From NCBI GenBank assembly GCA_020638675.1, contig JACKID010000001.1:2728001-2792000 (forward strand): DNA of 64,000 nt. Direction: 5' to 3'. The translations under genes and the position numbers were made by a program. The notes under the pieces are model-generated. The model saw only the letters and a list, made by a program, of their open reading frames with translations, searched no databases and had not been told where the DNA came from. Below, one piece after another: positions 1-7,478 of the stretch. The stretch is from Planctomycetota bacterium (GTDB lineage: Bacteria > Planctomycetota > UBA8742 > UBA2392). Numbering within the stretch: position 1 is the stretch's first letter; every line of letters begins with the position of its first letter.

Positions 1-1
1 C

Positions 2-262
2 GACTTCGACCCCGCGCCCAAGTTCATGATGGTGACCGGCGAAGACGGGCTGCTGAAGCCCGAGCTGAACGTGCTGCGCCTGATGGCGCTCGCCAAAATC
101 TACGGGCTGGCCTACTACGCGTGGGCGAACTTCGACTGCACCGCGATCGTCGTCGAGTGCCCCGGAAGCTGGGACGTCGAGAAGCGCAAGGCCTACCACC
201 TCGCCGTGTGCAAGACCGCCAAACGGATATTCGAAGAACAGCCCGAAGATTCAGGTGACTAG
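2..262 (+). CDS. Hypothetical protein, 3' end only
   Basis: The frame is open from the first bases of the window (Asp-Phe-Asp-Pro-Ala-Pro-Lys-Phe before the first Met at 26) to a TAG at 260-262, so the start probably lies upstream of the window. The visible 86 residues look like a soluble mixed alpha/beta domain with three Cys. I do not recognise the family and assign no function. Confidence 0.6.
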   Translation, partial: DFDPAPKFMMVTGEDGLLKPELNVLRLMALAKIYGLAYYAWANFDCTAIVVECPGSWDVEKRKAYHLAVCKTAKRIFEEQPEDSGD

Positions 263-319
263 ACCCGTGGCACGGATGTCCCCATCCGTACGGGACATGG
301 GTGGGGACACCCATGCCAC

Positions 320-1063
320 TCAAGCCTTCAGCGTGAATTTAAAACGCTTGGCGCCGTCCGGGTGCTTGAGCGTGATCGCCACCACCACTTCATCGCCCTC
401 ACCCAGGGGCTGCGGCTGCGTCAGCGGGTTGCCATTCAGGTAAGTCCCGTTGGTGCTGCGCATGTCCTCGATGAAATAGCCGGGCCCCTGGCGGTACACG
501 CGGAAGTGCCGTTTGCTGATGGTCGGGATCTGGAACACCGGCTCACTCGGCGGCTCGCGCCCGATCACGATCTCGTCGCCGATCAGGTACACGTGCCCGT
601 CTTCCTCATCGACCAGCCCGCCGTTGGCGGCGCGCGTCTGGATCTTGGTCTGGTGGATGTCGTCGCCCGGCGGATGCGTTTCATCCCGCGGCTCTTCATC
701 TTCGTCGTCGGCGCTGAAGTCCTGGGCGTCTTCTTCGTCGGCCGCTGTCGTCTTTACCGCGCCGTCCATGTGCTCGACCAGAGAGACGGTCAACAGGCTG
801 CTGAGCCCGGTGCCCTGGAAGTAGCTGGCCAGCTCTTCGGTAATCCTGACGATGAACTTCTTCTTGCCCGCCGCGTCGGCGAGGTGCGGGCCGATCACCT
901 GGAACGAGGATTCACCCAGGTTCTTGCAGCGCCCGCAGTCGATCTCGAGATCGTCAAACGGCAGCTCAAGCAGCTTGGGAAAGTTCTCCTCGACGGCGGC
1001 CTTGAAGGCGGCGTCCCCGTCGGCCTGCAGCTCGAGGCGATTCCAGCGAAGTGTTGCGGTCAT
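320..1063 (-). CDS. FHA-domain protein
   Basis: This 247-residue protein has an N-terminal domain I do not recognise (about 1-95), an acidic low-complexity linker (about 105-140), and a C-terminal forkhead-associated domain with the motif run IGRE, then SKRHF, then STNGTYLNG. FHA domains bind phosphothreonine peptides, so it probably reads Ser/Thr kinase signals in the cytoplasm. The ATG at 1063 is chosen because a G-rich ribosome site (GGGGGG) lies just before it on the minus strand. The frame continues upstream to 1264, but that part overlaps an intergenic hairpin and looks non-coding. The partner kinase is unknown. Confidence 0.85.
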   Translation of the reverse strand: MTATLRWNRLELQADGDAAFKAAVEENFPKLLELPFDDLEIDCGRCKNLGESSFQVIGPHLADAAGKKKFIVRITEELASYFQGTGLSSLLTVSLVEHMDGAVKTTAADEEDAQDFSADDEDEEPRDETHPPGDDIHQTKIQTRAANGGLVDEEDGHVYLIGDEIVIGREPPSEPVFQIPTISKRHFRVYRQGPGYFIEDMRSTNGTYLNGNPLTQPQPLGEGDEVVVAITLKHPDGAKRFKFTLKA

Positions 1064-1128
1064 GCCCCCCAATTTATGCCCGGGGTGGGCGCACGCAACA
1101 GCGAAGTTTTCGCGCGCACCGCGCTTAA

Positions 1129-1201
1129 CCGCGAAGGACCGCAAAGGGCCGCGAAGAACTGCCGGCCGTCTTGCCTCGCGGCCCTTTGCGGTCCTTCGCG
1201 G
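1129..1201. repeat. Long intergenic perfect hairpin, GCAAAGG/GCGAAGG family
   Basis: Arms 1129-1154 and 1176-1201 are perfect 26-base inverted repeats around a 21-base loop. The arms are built of short units of the type CGCGAAGG and CGCAAAGG. It lies between the FHA gene and the divergent membrane-protein pair. Confidence 0.85.
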
Positions 1202-1320
1202 CTTCAGGCAGTTGTCTGGCCACAATGCGTCCGATAAACACGCTGCAATCGCTCGCAACCCCATATTTTAAGGGCTTTTTCGGCGATTTGCCTAATGCCC
1301 CCACTGCCCGTTCGCCGATT

Positions 1321-1339
1321 TACTTTGTGGTACAAAGTA
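1321..1339. promoter_or_regulatory. Palindromic operator before the membrane-protein pair
   Basis: TACTTTGTGGTACAAAGTA has perfect 8-base arms (TACTTTGT / ACAAAGTA) around a 3-base centre. It ends 12 bases before the ATG at 1352 and overlaps the ribosome site (AAAGGG). Its size and symmetry suit a dimeric wHTH repressor such as GntR/YtrA or PadR type (inference). No such regulator gene is next to it. Confidence 0.6.
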
Positions 1340-1351
1340 AAGGGCTCAACC

Positions 1352-2047
1352 ATGGCCGCGCTGGTCGGCAAGCTCCTGCACGCACCCGACGTCCACTTTC
1401 GCCTCGCGTGGCGAGCACCGGGAGTGGCACCGAACGGGCACCTGCTCGCGGCCGGCGTGCTTGGCGCGATGTGCTGGGGCGCGGCGATGGGCTGCCACGT
1501 CGGGCGCGCACACGTCTGGATTACGACGCTCAAAATGCCGCTGTTCTTCCTGGCAACGCTCGCCCTGTGTTTTCCGCTGATGCACATCACGCTGCTGGTG
1601 TCCGGCATCCGCGCGCGCGCGTCGCAGACGCTGACCATCGCGCTGTCCGGCATCTCGACGCTTGCCGTCTGCCTTGGCGCGTGCGCGCCGGTGGTCGCGC
1701 TGTTCTGCGCGTCGGCGCCGATCCCGAGCATGGCGAGCTACCTGAACCTGTACGTGCTGTGCCTCGCCTGCGGCATCGTCGCCGGCATCGCGGGCTTGCG
1801 CGTGCTGGCGCGCGGCATGCGCTCGCTGAATCGCACGGAGCAGGTCGGCATCAAGGCGCCGCTGATCGCCTGGGCGCTCGTCTACCAGTTCGTCGGCGCG
1901 CAGATGGCATGGCTGCTGCGCCCCTGGATCGGCAGCAGCTACGGCGTGGACGGCTACAGCCTCAGCCACGGTCTGAGCGGAAACTTCTACATGGGCGTAT
2001 GGGCGGTGCTCATGCGCTGGCTGCAGGAACTCGGAGCAATCTCATGA
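1352..2047 (+). CDS. Conserved polytopic membrane protein, paralogue A
   Basis: The protein has 231 residues and about six hydrophobic helices. Near the C-terminus it carries the signature VGAQMAWLLRPWIG followed by GNFY, which I associate from memory with a widespread unnamed membrane family (roughly V-G-T-Q-M-x-W-x-L-R-P-F-I-G). The start at 1352 follows AAAGGG at a good distance. An in-frame ATG at 1295 would place the palindromic operator inside the gene, so it is rejected. The stop overlaps the next start as ATGA. The downstream protein is a clear paralogue. Function is unknown. Confidence 0.75.
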   Translation: MAALVGKLLHAPDVHFRLAWRAPGVAPNGHLLAAGVLGAMCWGAAMGCHVGRAHVWITTLKMPLFFLATLALCFPLMHITLLVSGIRARASQTLTIALSGISTLAVCLGACAPVVALFCASAPIPSMASYLNLYVLCLACGIVAGIAGLRVLARGMRSLNRTEQVGIKAPLIAWALVYQFVGAQMAWLLRPWIGSSYGVDGYSLSHGLSGNFYMGVWAVLMRWLQELGAIS

Positions 2048-2808
2048 GCACGGAACTCGACCCCATCCTTCCATCATCGCAACCCACACCGTACGGGCGC
2101 GAGCCAATCGCCGCCCCGCGCCCCTGGGTCACGCGCTGGGAGAGCGACACGTTCGCCCTCGCCGGCCCGCTCAGCGTCGGCGGCGGGTTGCTGCGCGCGC
2201 AGGGCGCCGTGGCGCGCGACCTGTTCCACGGACGCGGGCTCAACACCTACATCTCCGGCTGCGGGCTGCTGATGGTGTTCGCCTCATTGCTGTACGGCGC
2301 GATCCTCGGCTCGGTGGCCGGCGCGGGGCAGGTGGTCTACGCGGCTGTAAAATTCCCGGTCGTGATCGTCGGCGCCTGCGCGATCTGTCTGCCGAGCTTT
2401 TTCGTCTTTCAGGCACTGACCGGCGCACGCCTCACCTTCAAGCAGGCCCTCGCGGCCGTGCTGATGCTGGGCGCAGCGGCCGGGCTGATCCTGCTGGGCT
2501 GCGCGCCGATTGCGTGGTTCTTCAGTGTGAGCACGACGGAGGATTCGCAAGCGTTTCTCGGCTTGATGCACGCGGTGGTGATCGCGTTGTCGACGACGTT
2601 CGGGTTTCACTTCATCGCGCGGACGCACCGCTACGTGGCCTGGAAACACGGCGAGCGCCTGTTTGACGGGCGAGTGCTCGCGCTCTGGTTCGGGCTGTTG
2701 GTGCTGGTCGCCGCGCAGATGGCGTCGTTCATCGGCCCCCTCGACCCGGACCGCGGGCTGGTGGACACGCAGCGCGGCTTCTTCCTGACGGCGCTGTTTG
2801 AGGTTTAG
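2044..2808 (+). CDS. Conserved polytopic membrane protein, paralogue B
   Basis: This 254-residue protein begins at an ATG overlapping the upstream stop (ATGA), so the two are translationally coupled. It aligns by eye with its neighbour: YGAILG against WGAAMG, KFPVVIVGACAICLP against KMPLFFLATLALCFP, LLGCAPIAWFF against CLGACAPVVALF, and AAQMASFIGPL against GAQMAWLLRPWIG. It has a longer soluble N-terminus of about 70 residues and has lost the LRP part of the C-terminal signature. Two diverged copies in one operon suggest a heteromeric membrane complex (inference). Confidence 0.75.
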   Translation: MSTELDPILPSSQPTPYGREPIAAPRPWVTRWESDTFALAGPLSVGGGLLRAQGAVARDLFHGRGLNTYISGCGLLMVFASLLYGAILGSVAGAGQVVYAAVKFPVVIVGACAICLPSFFVFQALTGARLTFKQALAAVLMLGAAAGLILLGCAPIAWFFSVSTTEDSQAFLGLMHAVVIALSTTFGFHFIARTHRYVAWKHGERLFDGRVLALWFGLLVLVAAQMASFIGPLDPDRGLVDTQRGFFLTALFEV

Positions 2809-2885
2809 GCCCGGCGACCACGGTCGCTCCCCCACACCGGGCCGAAGGGGTACGCGCGTGCGTACCCCTTTCCCGTTAATCGAAT

Positions 2886-2960
2886 CACAGCCCATCGCGT
2901 AAGCGATGGAGCGTCGAGGGTGAACGGGCCGATCCTCCATCGCTTACGCGATGGGCTGTG
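2886..2960. repeat. Intergenic perfect hairpin with palindromic arms
   Basis: Arms 2886-2910 and 2936-2960 are perfect 25-base inverted repeats. Each arm contains a shorter internal palindrome (ATCGCGTAAGCGAT). The element lies between the membrane pair and the ABM gene. It has no T-run, so it is not a simple terminator. Confidence 0.85.
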
Positions 2961-3010
2961 GTTATTGCCACGCCAACGCAATGCGGTTATGCACACCCCC
3001 GGAGGAACCC

Positions 3011-3316
3011 ATGCTGACTGTGATCGCCAAAATGCGCGCCAAGCCGGGCTATGAAGAACGCGTAGAGGCCGAGCTGCTGAAACTCGTCGAGCCGACGCGC
3101 GCCGAGGAAGGCTGCATCAACTACGACCTGCACAAGTCGCAGATCGAGCCGGCCGTGTTTGTGTTCTACGAGAACTGGACCAGCCGCGAGCATCTGGACA
3201 AGCACCTCGCGTCGCCGCACCTGCAGGCATGGGGCAAGCTGCAACCGGAGATGCTGGTGCACGGCGTTGAGGTGACCATGTACGACATGATCACCGATGC
3301 ACCCTGGCTGAAGTAA
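3011..3316 (+). CDS. Antibiotic biosynthesis monooxygenase (ABM/YgiN-like) domain protein
   Basis: This is a compact 101-residue single-domain protein of the ABM fold (dimeric alpha-beta barrel). The opening MLTVIAKMRAKPGYEERVEAEL, the central GCINYDLHKS and the FVFYENWTSREHLDKHLASPHL stretch are typical. Relatives act as cofactor-free quinol monooxygenases or haem-degrading enzymes; the substrate here is unknown. The start at 3011 follows GGAGGA at 3001-3006. It ends one base before the stop of the convergent membrane gene. Confidence 0.9.
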   Translation: MLTVIAKMRAKPGYEERVEAELLKLVEPTRAEEGCINYDLHKSQIEPAVFVFYENWTSREHLDKHLASPHLQAWGKLQPEMLVHGVEVTMYDMITDAPWLK

Positions 3317-3700
3317 TCAAGAAACGTGCATCGGCGCGCTGACTTTGAAGAGCATGCCGAACATGGCAAAGCCGCCGATGACCGCGACCTCCGCCCACAC
3401 CAGCGCATAGATCATCATCGGGTAGACGACGCCGTTCTGCCGGTGTTTCAGAACGCCCCAGCCGGCGGCCGCTAGCGGCAGGGCCCAGAGCGCGATGCCG
3501 GCCCAGAAGCAGATCTGCCACAGGCGCGTCCACTCGGCGATTGCGGGCGCGGCGACGACCCACAGCAGCACCTGCACCCAGGGCCAGACCATTGCGAGCG
3601 CGAGCGTGCCCAGCATCCAGCGCTGGCTGGCTGTCAGGTTCATCTTGGCCGCGTCGATCCACTGGAACACGCGATCCGGCTGTTGTGCGTGCGCGAGCAT
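3317..3700 (-). CDS. Small membrane protein of unknown function
   Basis: The protein has 127 residues with about three to four hydrophobic segments (about 29-50, 62-80, 95-115). The start at 3700 follows AGGTAG closely; an internal Met at residue 20 lacks a ribosome site. The gene ends directly against the stop of the convergent ABM gene. No family is recognised. Confidence 0.65.
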   Translation of the reverse strand: MLAHAQQPDRVFQWIDAAKMNLTASQRWMLGTLALAMVWPWVQVLLWVVAAPAIAEWTRLWQICFWAGIALWALPLAAAGWGVLKHRQNGVVYPMMIYALVWAEVAVIGGFAMFGMLFKVSAPMHVS

Positions 3701-3739
3701 CTACCTGAAACATACCACATGGACGGCGACCGCGTCGGG

Positions 3740-4090
3740 TCAGCGCGAACGCCCGGTGATAATCCGGTCGAACTGGTGCAGCAGCTTGAGCAACTTCTCC
3801 GCCTCAGGGACGACTTCATGGTAGTCGTACTGCCTGCGCGCCATCTCACCGACCTGGCTGCCGGCCGGCAACGCATTCGCCAGCGCGGCCTCGCGGGCAT
3901 TGACCAGAAACACGCATTGCAGCCACAGCTCGAACGTCGGGGCATCGAGATACGACTGGCGCGTGCCTGCCTGATAGTCGGCCAGCAGATCCGGCGGATC
4001 TTCCGACCAGAAGCCGATGCGCTTCATTTCGGCTTCGATCTCGTCCAGCTTGGCGAGCGCGGACTTGGCCTTCGAGCGTGCGGGGCTCAT
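3740..4090 (-). CDS. YqcC-like (DUF446) protein
   Basis: The 116 residues match the DUF446/YqcC pattern from memory: an N-terminal helix with LDEIEAEMKRIGFW, then APTFELWLQCVFL, then an ALANALPAGSQVGEMA stretch and a C-terminal LLKLLHQFDRIITG. These are small all-helical proteins of unknown function. The start overlaps the end of the upstream GyrI-like gene by 4 bases, so the two are probably co-translated at the end of a four-gene minus-strand operon. Confidence 0.75.
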   Translation of the reverse strand: MSPARSKAKSALAKLDEIEAEMKRIGFWSEDPPDLLADYQAGTRQSYLDAPTFELWLQCVFLVNAREAALANALPAGSQVGEMARRQYDYHEVVPEAEKLLKLLHQFDRIITGRSR

Positions 4091-4539
4091 TTGTCCTCGG
4101 CAAGCGAGAGCCAGATTTCGACCTCGCCAGGGTTGGCGGGGTCGTGGATTTCGAAGTCGGTGGCAAACGCGCGCGGCAGCCCGGCCTCCCAGATCTGCAT
4201 CCAGGTTTCAACCAGCGCGCCGGGCATCTCGCCCTGTGCGGTGATCACCGCATAGCGCTGCTTGGGCACGCGCAGATGGACCATGCCGTCCGGCACATCG
4301 GCGTCGGCATCGACGGGCGCGCCGATCAAGTAGTCGTACTCGCCGTTGTGGTCGCTTTCGTAGTTCGAGTAGGCCGCGTACAAGCGCACCTGTCCCACGG
4401 CCATGCCCGCAACGTCGCCGGAATAGACCCGCCCCCACAGCGGCCCAATCGTCTCCATCGCTCGGTCATTACTGGTACGAATCTGCAGGCCGTGCAGATC
4501 GAAGGCTGGGATCGTTTCGACGCGGTGGTCTAGTTCCAT
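4087..4539 (-). CDS. GyrI-like / effector-binding domain protein
   Basis: The 150-residue stand-alone effector-binding (SOUL/GyrI/Cass2-like) domain has no DNA-binding part. It shows VRLYAAYSNYESDHNGEYDYLIGAPV in the middle and QRYAVITAQGEMPGALVETWMQIWE, with EVEIWLSL at the end. Such domains bind small cationic or hydrophobic ligands. It lies 13 bases after a membrane protein and overlaps the YqcC-like gene, so it is likely part of one transcript. Confidence 0.8.
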   Translation of the reverse strand: MELDHRVETIPAFDLHGLQIRTSNDRAMETIGPLWGRVYSGDVAGMAVGQVRLYAAYSNYESDHNGEYDYLIGAPVDADADVPDGMVHLRVPKQRYAVITAQGEMPGALVETWMQIWEAGLPRAFATDFEIHDPANPGEVEIWLSLAEDK

Positions 4540-4552
4540 TCAAACACCGGTA

Positions 4553-4909
4553 TCAGAAGCCAATGAAATGACGATTCTCGACAAGGATCGCCACGGTAAC
4601 TGCCAGGGCAACCAGAACTCCGATCGAGCACACGAGCCTCGAGAACTCTGCACGCATGTACAAGAGAAATGCGGCAATACAGCAAGAGATGAAGACCAAG
4701 ATCCAGCAGATCACAATGGCAATCGCTACGTACGGCAACAGCGTCACATGTGGCATGTGGCGATCCGGCGGTACCAGCGTCCCGACACTCAGACGCGCTG
4801 CCGCCGCCAACAAAGCACCGATCCAAGCCATCTGAACCAACGCTCGCTTGATCGGATACGGGTGCGGGCGTTCCAGCGCAACTTCGCCGTAGGGCTGGAG
4901 AGTCTCCAT
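4553..4909 (-). CDS. Small membrane protein of unknown function
   Basis: The 118-residue protein has about three hydrophobic helices (about 28-45, 58-85, 92-112) and a short charged N-terminus. The ATG at 4909 shares its A with the TGA of the FAD oxidoreductase upstream (TGATG), so translation is coupled. A GTG three bases earlier is an alternative. Base composition is visibly lower in GC than in the genes on either side. No family is recognised. Confidence 0.65.
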   Translation of the reverse strand: METLQPYGEVALERPHPYPIKRALVQMAWIGALLAAAARLSVGTLVPPDRHMPHVTLLPYVAIAIVICWILVFISCCIAAFLLYMRAEFSRLVCSIGVLVALAVTVAILVENRHFIGF

Positions 4910-6501
4910 CACCCTTGATTGTACTTCGTGACAATCGCGAGCGCCGAGCGAATCCCATCGAGTGCAGCACTCATGATCCCGCCGGCGTAGCCTGCGCCTT
5001 CGCCTGCGGGGTAGAGACCGGCTACGTTGGTTGATTCGCGCGTCTCCGGGTTGCGGGGGATGCGTACCGGGCTTGAAGCGCGCGCTTCGATGGCGTGGAG
5101 GATGCCTGAATCACTGACAAAGCCCCTAATGCGTTTGTCGAACTCCGGCAGGTTGGCGCGCAGGGCCTTGTTCAGTTTCTCCGGCAGCAACTCGGCCAGT
5201 GACGCATACTCTCGCCCGCGCGCGTAAGTGCCGCGCATCTTGCGCGGGCTGTGCAGGCCGCGCAGATAGTGGGTCACCGGCTGGGCGGGCGTGGCGTAGC
5301 CTCCCCCACCGGCCTTGAACGCCGCGCGCTCGTAGCGCCGCTGGAACTCCACGCCGTCCAGCGGTTTTAAACCGAAATCCGCGGGCTCGAACGTGGTCAC
5401 CAGCGCGCTGTTGGCGTAGCCGCTGCTGCGCGGGCTGAAACTCATGCCGTTGGTGTTCAGGCAGCCGGGCTCGCTCACGGCCGCCATGGTGATCCCGCCC
5501 GGGCACATGCAGAAACTGTACAGGCCGCCCGCGGCCTGGCAGGCAATGTCGTAGCTCGCCGGGGCAAGGCGTTTGTCGCGCGCGTAGCGCCCGAGCTGCG
5601 CCTTGTCGATCAGTTCCTGCGCATGCTCGATGCGCACGCCGAGCTGGAACGGCTTGCCCTCCAGGGCCACGCCGCGATTGAGCAGCATCTCATACGTATC
5701 ACGCGCAGAGTGCCCGGGTGCGAGCACGACGCTTGCCACGTCAATGGTTTCGCTGTCGTTGACTGTGATTGCGGAGATTCGTCCGTCGCCAACGACCACA
5801 TCCGTCAGCTTGGCGTCGAACCGGAACTCGCCGCCGAGCGCTTCGATCTTCTCGCGCATCTTCACCACGACGCGCGACAGGATGTCCGTGCCCACGTGCG
5901 GCGCGGCGTCGGTCAGGATGCGTTCCGGCGCACCGCATTCGACGAAGGTTTCCAGGATGCGCGGCGTCAGCGCGTCGCGGCGGCTGCTGGTGTAGAGCTT
6001 GCCGTCGCTGAAGCTGCCCGCGCCGCCTTCGCCGAACAGGGCGTTGCTCTCCGGGTCCAGCTCGACCACGCCGGCGTTCCAGCGCCCGATCTGCCGCAGG
6101 CGCTCCAGTGCAGGTTTGCCGCGCTCGATCAGCAACGGGCTGTAGCCGTTCAGCGCCAGCACATAGGCGGCGAACCCGCCGGCCGGTCCACTGCCGACGA
6201 CGACCACGCGGCCCTTCAGCGGCTCGGCGCCCGGTGTCGCGGTCAGCGGCGGGGTCGGCTCAGGCACCGCGGCGTTTGAGCCGAGGTCGCGCAGCAGGCG
6301 TTCGCGGTCGGCCGTTTCGGGCAGCTCGACGTCGGCCGTGCAGTTGAAGCGCGGCGTGCGCTCACGCGCGTCCACGCCGCGTTTAATGAGCCGCACGCTC
6401 GCAGGCTCCACGCCCAGCCGCTTCGCCGCCTCACGCTTCAGCGCACGATCGAACTCGTCTTCAAGACTGACGTTCAGGTTGTAGAGGCGAATCAGCGACA
6501 T
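4909..6501 (-). CDS. FAD-dependent dehydrogenase (COG2509-like)
   Basis: This is a 530-residue oxidoreductase. After an N-terminal domain of about 95 residues (found in this family and often RNA-binding-like), the dinucleotide-binding motif VVVVGSGPAGGFAAYVLA binds FAD. The family hallmark NALFGEGGAGSFSDGKLYT follows, with FCMCPGGITM and a C-terminal GLYPAGEGAGYAGGIMSAALDG. The substrate is not known for the family. It is the first gene of a minus-strand operon with a membrane protein, a GyrI-like protein and a YqcC-like protein. Confidence 0.9.
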   Translation of the reverse strand: MSLIRLYNLNVSLEDEFDRALKREAAKRLGVEPASVRLIKRGVDARERTPRFNCTADVELPETADRERLLRDLGSNAAVPEPTPPLTATPGAEPLKGRVVVVGSGPAGGFAAYVLALNGYSPLLIERGKPALERLRQIGRWNAGVVELDPESNALFGEGGAGSFSDGKLYTSSRRDALTPRILETFVECGAPERILTDAAPHVGTDILSRVVVKMREKIEALGGEFRFDAKLTDVVVGDGRISAITVNDSETIDVASVVLAPGHSARDTYEMLLNRGVALEGKPFQLGVRIEHAQELIDKAQLGRYARDKRLAPASYDIACQAAGGLYSFCMCPGGITMAAVSEPGCLNTNGMSFSPRSSGYANSALVTTFEPADFGLKPLDGVEFQRRYERAAFKAGGGGYATPAQPVTHYLRGLHSPRKMRGTYARGREYASLAELLPEKLNKALRANLPEFDKRIRGFVSDSGILHAIEARASSPVRIPRNPETRESTNVAGLYPAGEGAGYAGGIMSAALDGIRSALAIVTKYNQG

Positions 6502-6534
6502 GAGGGCGCCACGCTAACTCGAACTGCGAACTTG

Positions 6535-6586
6535 GACAGGACATGCAGGACTTTCAGGACGTCCTGTTTGTCCTGAGTGTCCTGTC
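6535..6586. repeat. Intergenic hairpin, CAGGAC/GTCCTG family
   Basis: Outer arms GACAGGACA (6535-6543) and TGTCCTGTC (6578-6586) enclose further CAGGAC / GTCCTG copies, so nested foldings are possible. It lies in the 90-base gap between the FAD oxidoreductase start and the end of the CPBP gene. Confidence 0.75.
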
Positions 6587-6591
6587 AGAAA

Positions 6592-7413
6592 TTACGTGGG
6601 CCAGAACTGGCTGGGCAGCCCCCAGTCGCCTTTGAGGAGGCTGGCGACATCCATGGTGATCGCAATCGCCACGTGCAGCAGCCAGCCGCCCCAGATACTT
6701 CTTGTGCGCAGCGCCAGCCAGCCGAGCACGACTCCGGCGACAATCGCGCCCAGCGCCTCCGGCAGCGGCTTGTGGAAGTGGATCATGCAGTAGGGCACGA
6801 TCATCACGCCAATCGCGCCCATGCCGAAATCTTTCTCCAGCGTGAACAGCATCCAGCCGCGAAAGAAATACTCGACGGCGAAAAACTGCAGCGCGTACAG
6901 CGCCCACCAGCTCAGCAGCACGGCCCAGCACCACTTCTCGCAGTACCACGGCTTCAGCATCGGGTACATTTGCGTGAAGTTCTCACGCGTGCTGGCCCAC
7001 AGCACACCGACAAACACGATCGCGTAAAGCACGCCATAGATCCACAGCTTGGGCAGCACGCCTTTCACGCGCAGTCCAAGGTCGATCAACTTGAACTTCA
7101 TGCGTTTGGCGATCACGGCAGGCACGATCACGGTAAGCAGCGTCACGCCGCCGACCCACCAGGCCCATGGCGCGAGCACCCCCCACCACGGCGCGTCGCG
7201 GCCCACCGGCACCGCGGCCCAGTTGCCGTACACCACGCCCGGCGCGTATTGGCGAGCCTCTACGGGAAAGAGCTTCGCGAACGCCCCCGCCAGAAACAGG
7301 TAATCGACCAGCGCCAGCGCCACGGCCGTCCACGCCAGCACGACGAGCGTGCGGCGATTCTGCTTCAGGTCACGCCAGGCGGCGCGGAGGTTGACCGGGT
7401 CCGGCTGATCCAT
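6592..7413 (-). CDS. CPBP-family intramembrane protease relative
   Basis: The 273-residue polytopic protein has its C-terminal half in the CPBP/Abi (CAAX protease and bacteriocin-processing) pattern. Motif 1 reads V180-E181-Y-F-F-R185, motif 2 contains H212/H214, and motif 3 is H247 in WGGWLLH. In typical members motif 1 starts with two Glu; here the first is Val, so activity may be altered. The start at 7413 opens with a soluble leader, MDQPDPVNLR. It stands alone between two intergenic gaps. Confidence 0.8.
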   Translation of the reverse strand: MDQPDPVNLRAAWRDLKQNRRTLVVLAWTAVALALVDYLFLAGAFAKLFPVEARQYAPGVVYGNWAAVPVGRDAPWWGVLAPWAWWVGGVTLLTVIVPAVIAKRMKFKLIDLGLRVKGVLPKLWIYGVLYAIVFVGVLWASTRENFTQMYPMLKPWYCEKWCWAVLLSWWALYALQFFAVEYFFRGWMLFTLEKDFGMGAIGVMIVPYCMIHFHKPLPEALGAIVAGVVLGWLALRTRSIWGGWLLHVAIAITMDVASLLKGDWGLPSQFWPT

Positions 7414-7478
7414 GGCGGGAGTATATGCAGGCCCAATCAGGCTGTCGCGCGCGGGCCGGGCGTTTCTAGACTGCCGCG

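Noticed and set aside
1171..2808. One long fused frame reading into the second membrane protein
   Set aside because: The first 290 codons are Arg-rich shadow of the upstream membrane protein. The real start is ATG 2044, coupled by ATGA.
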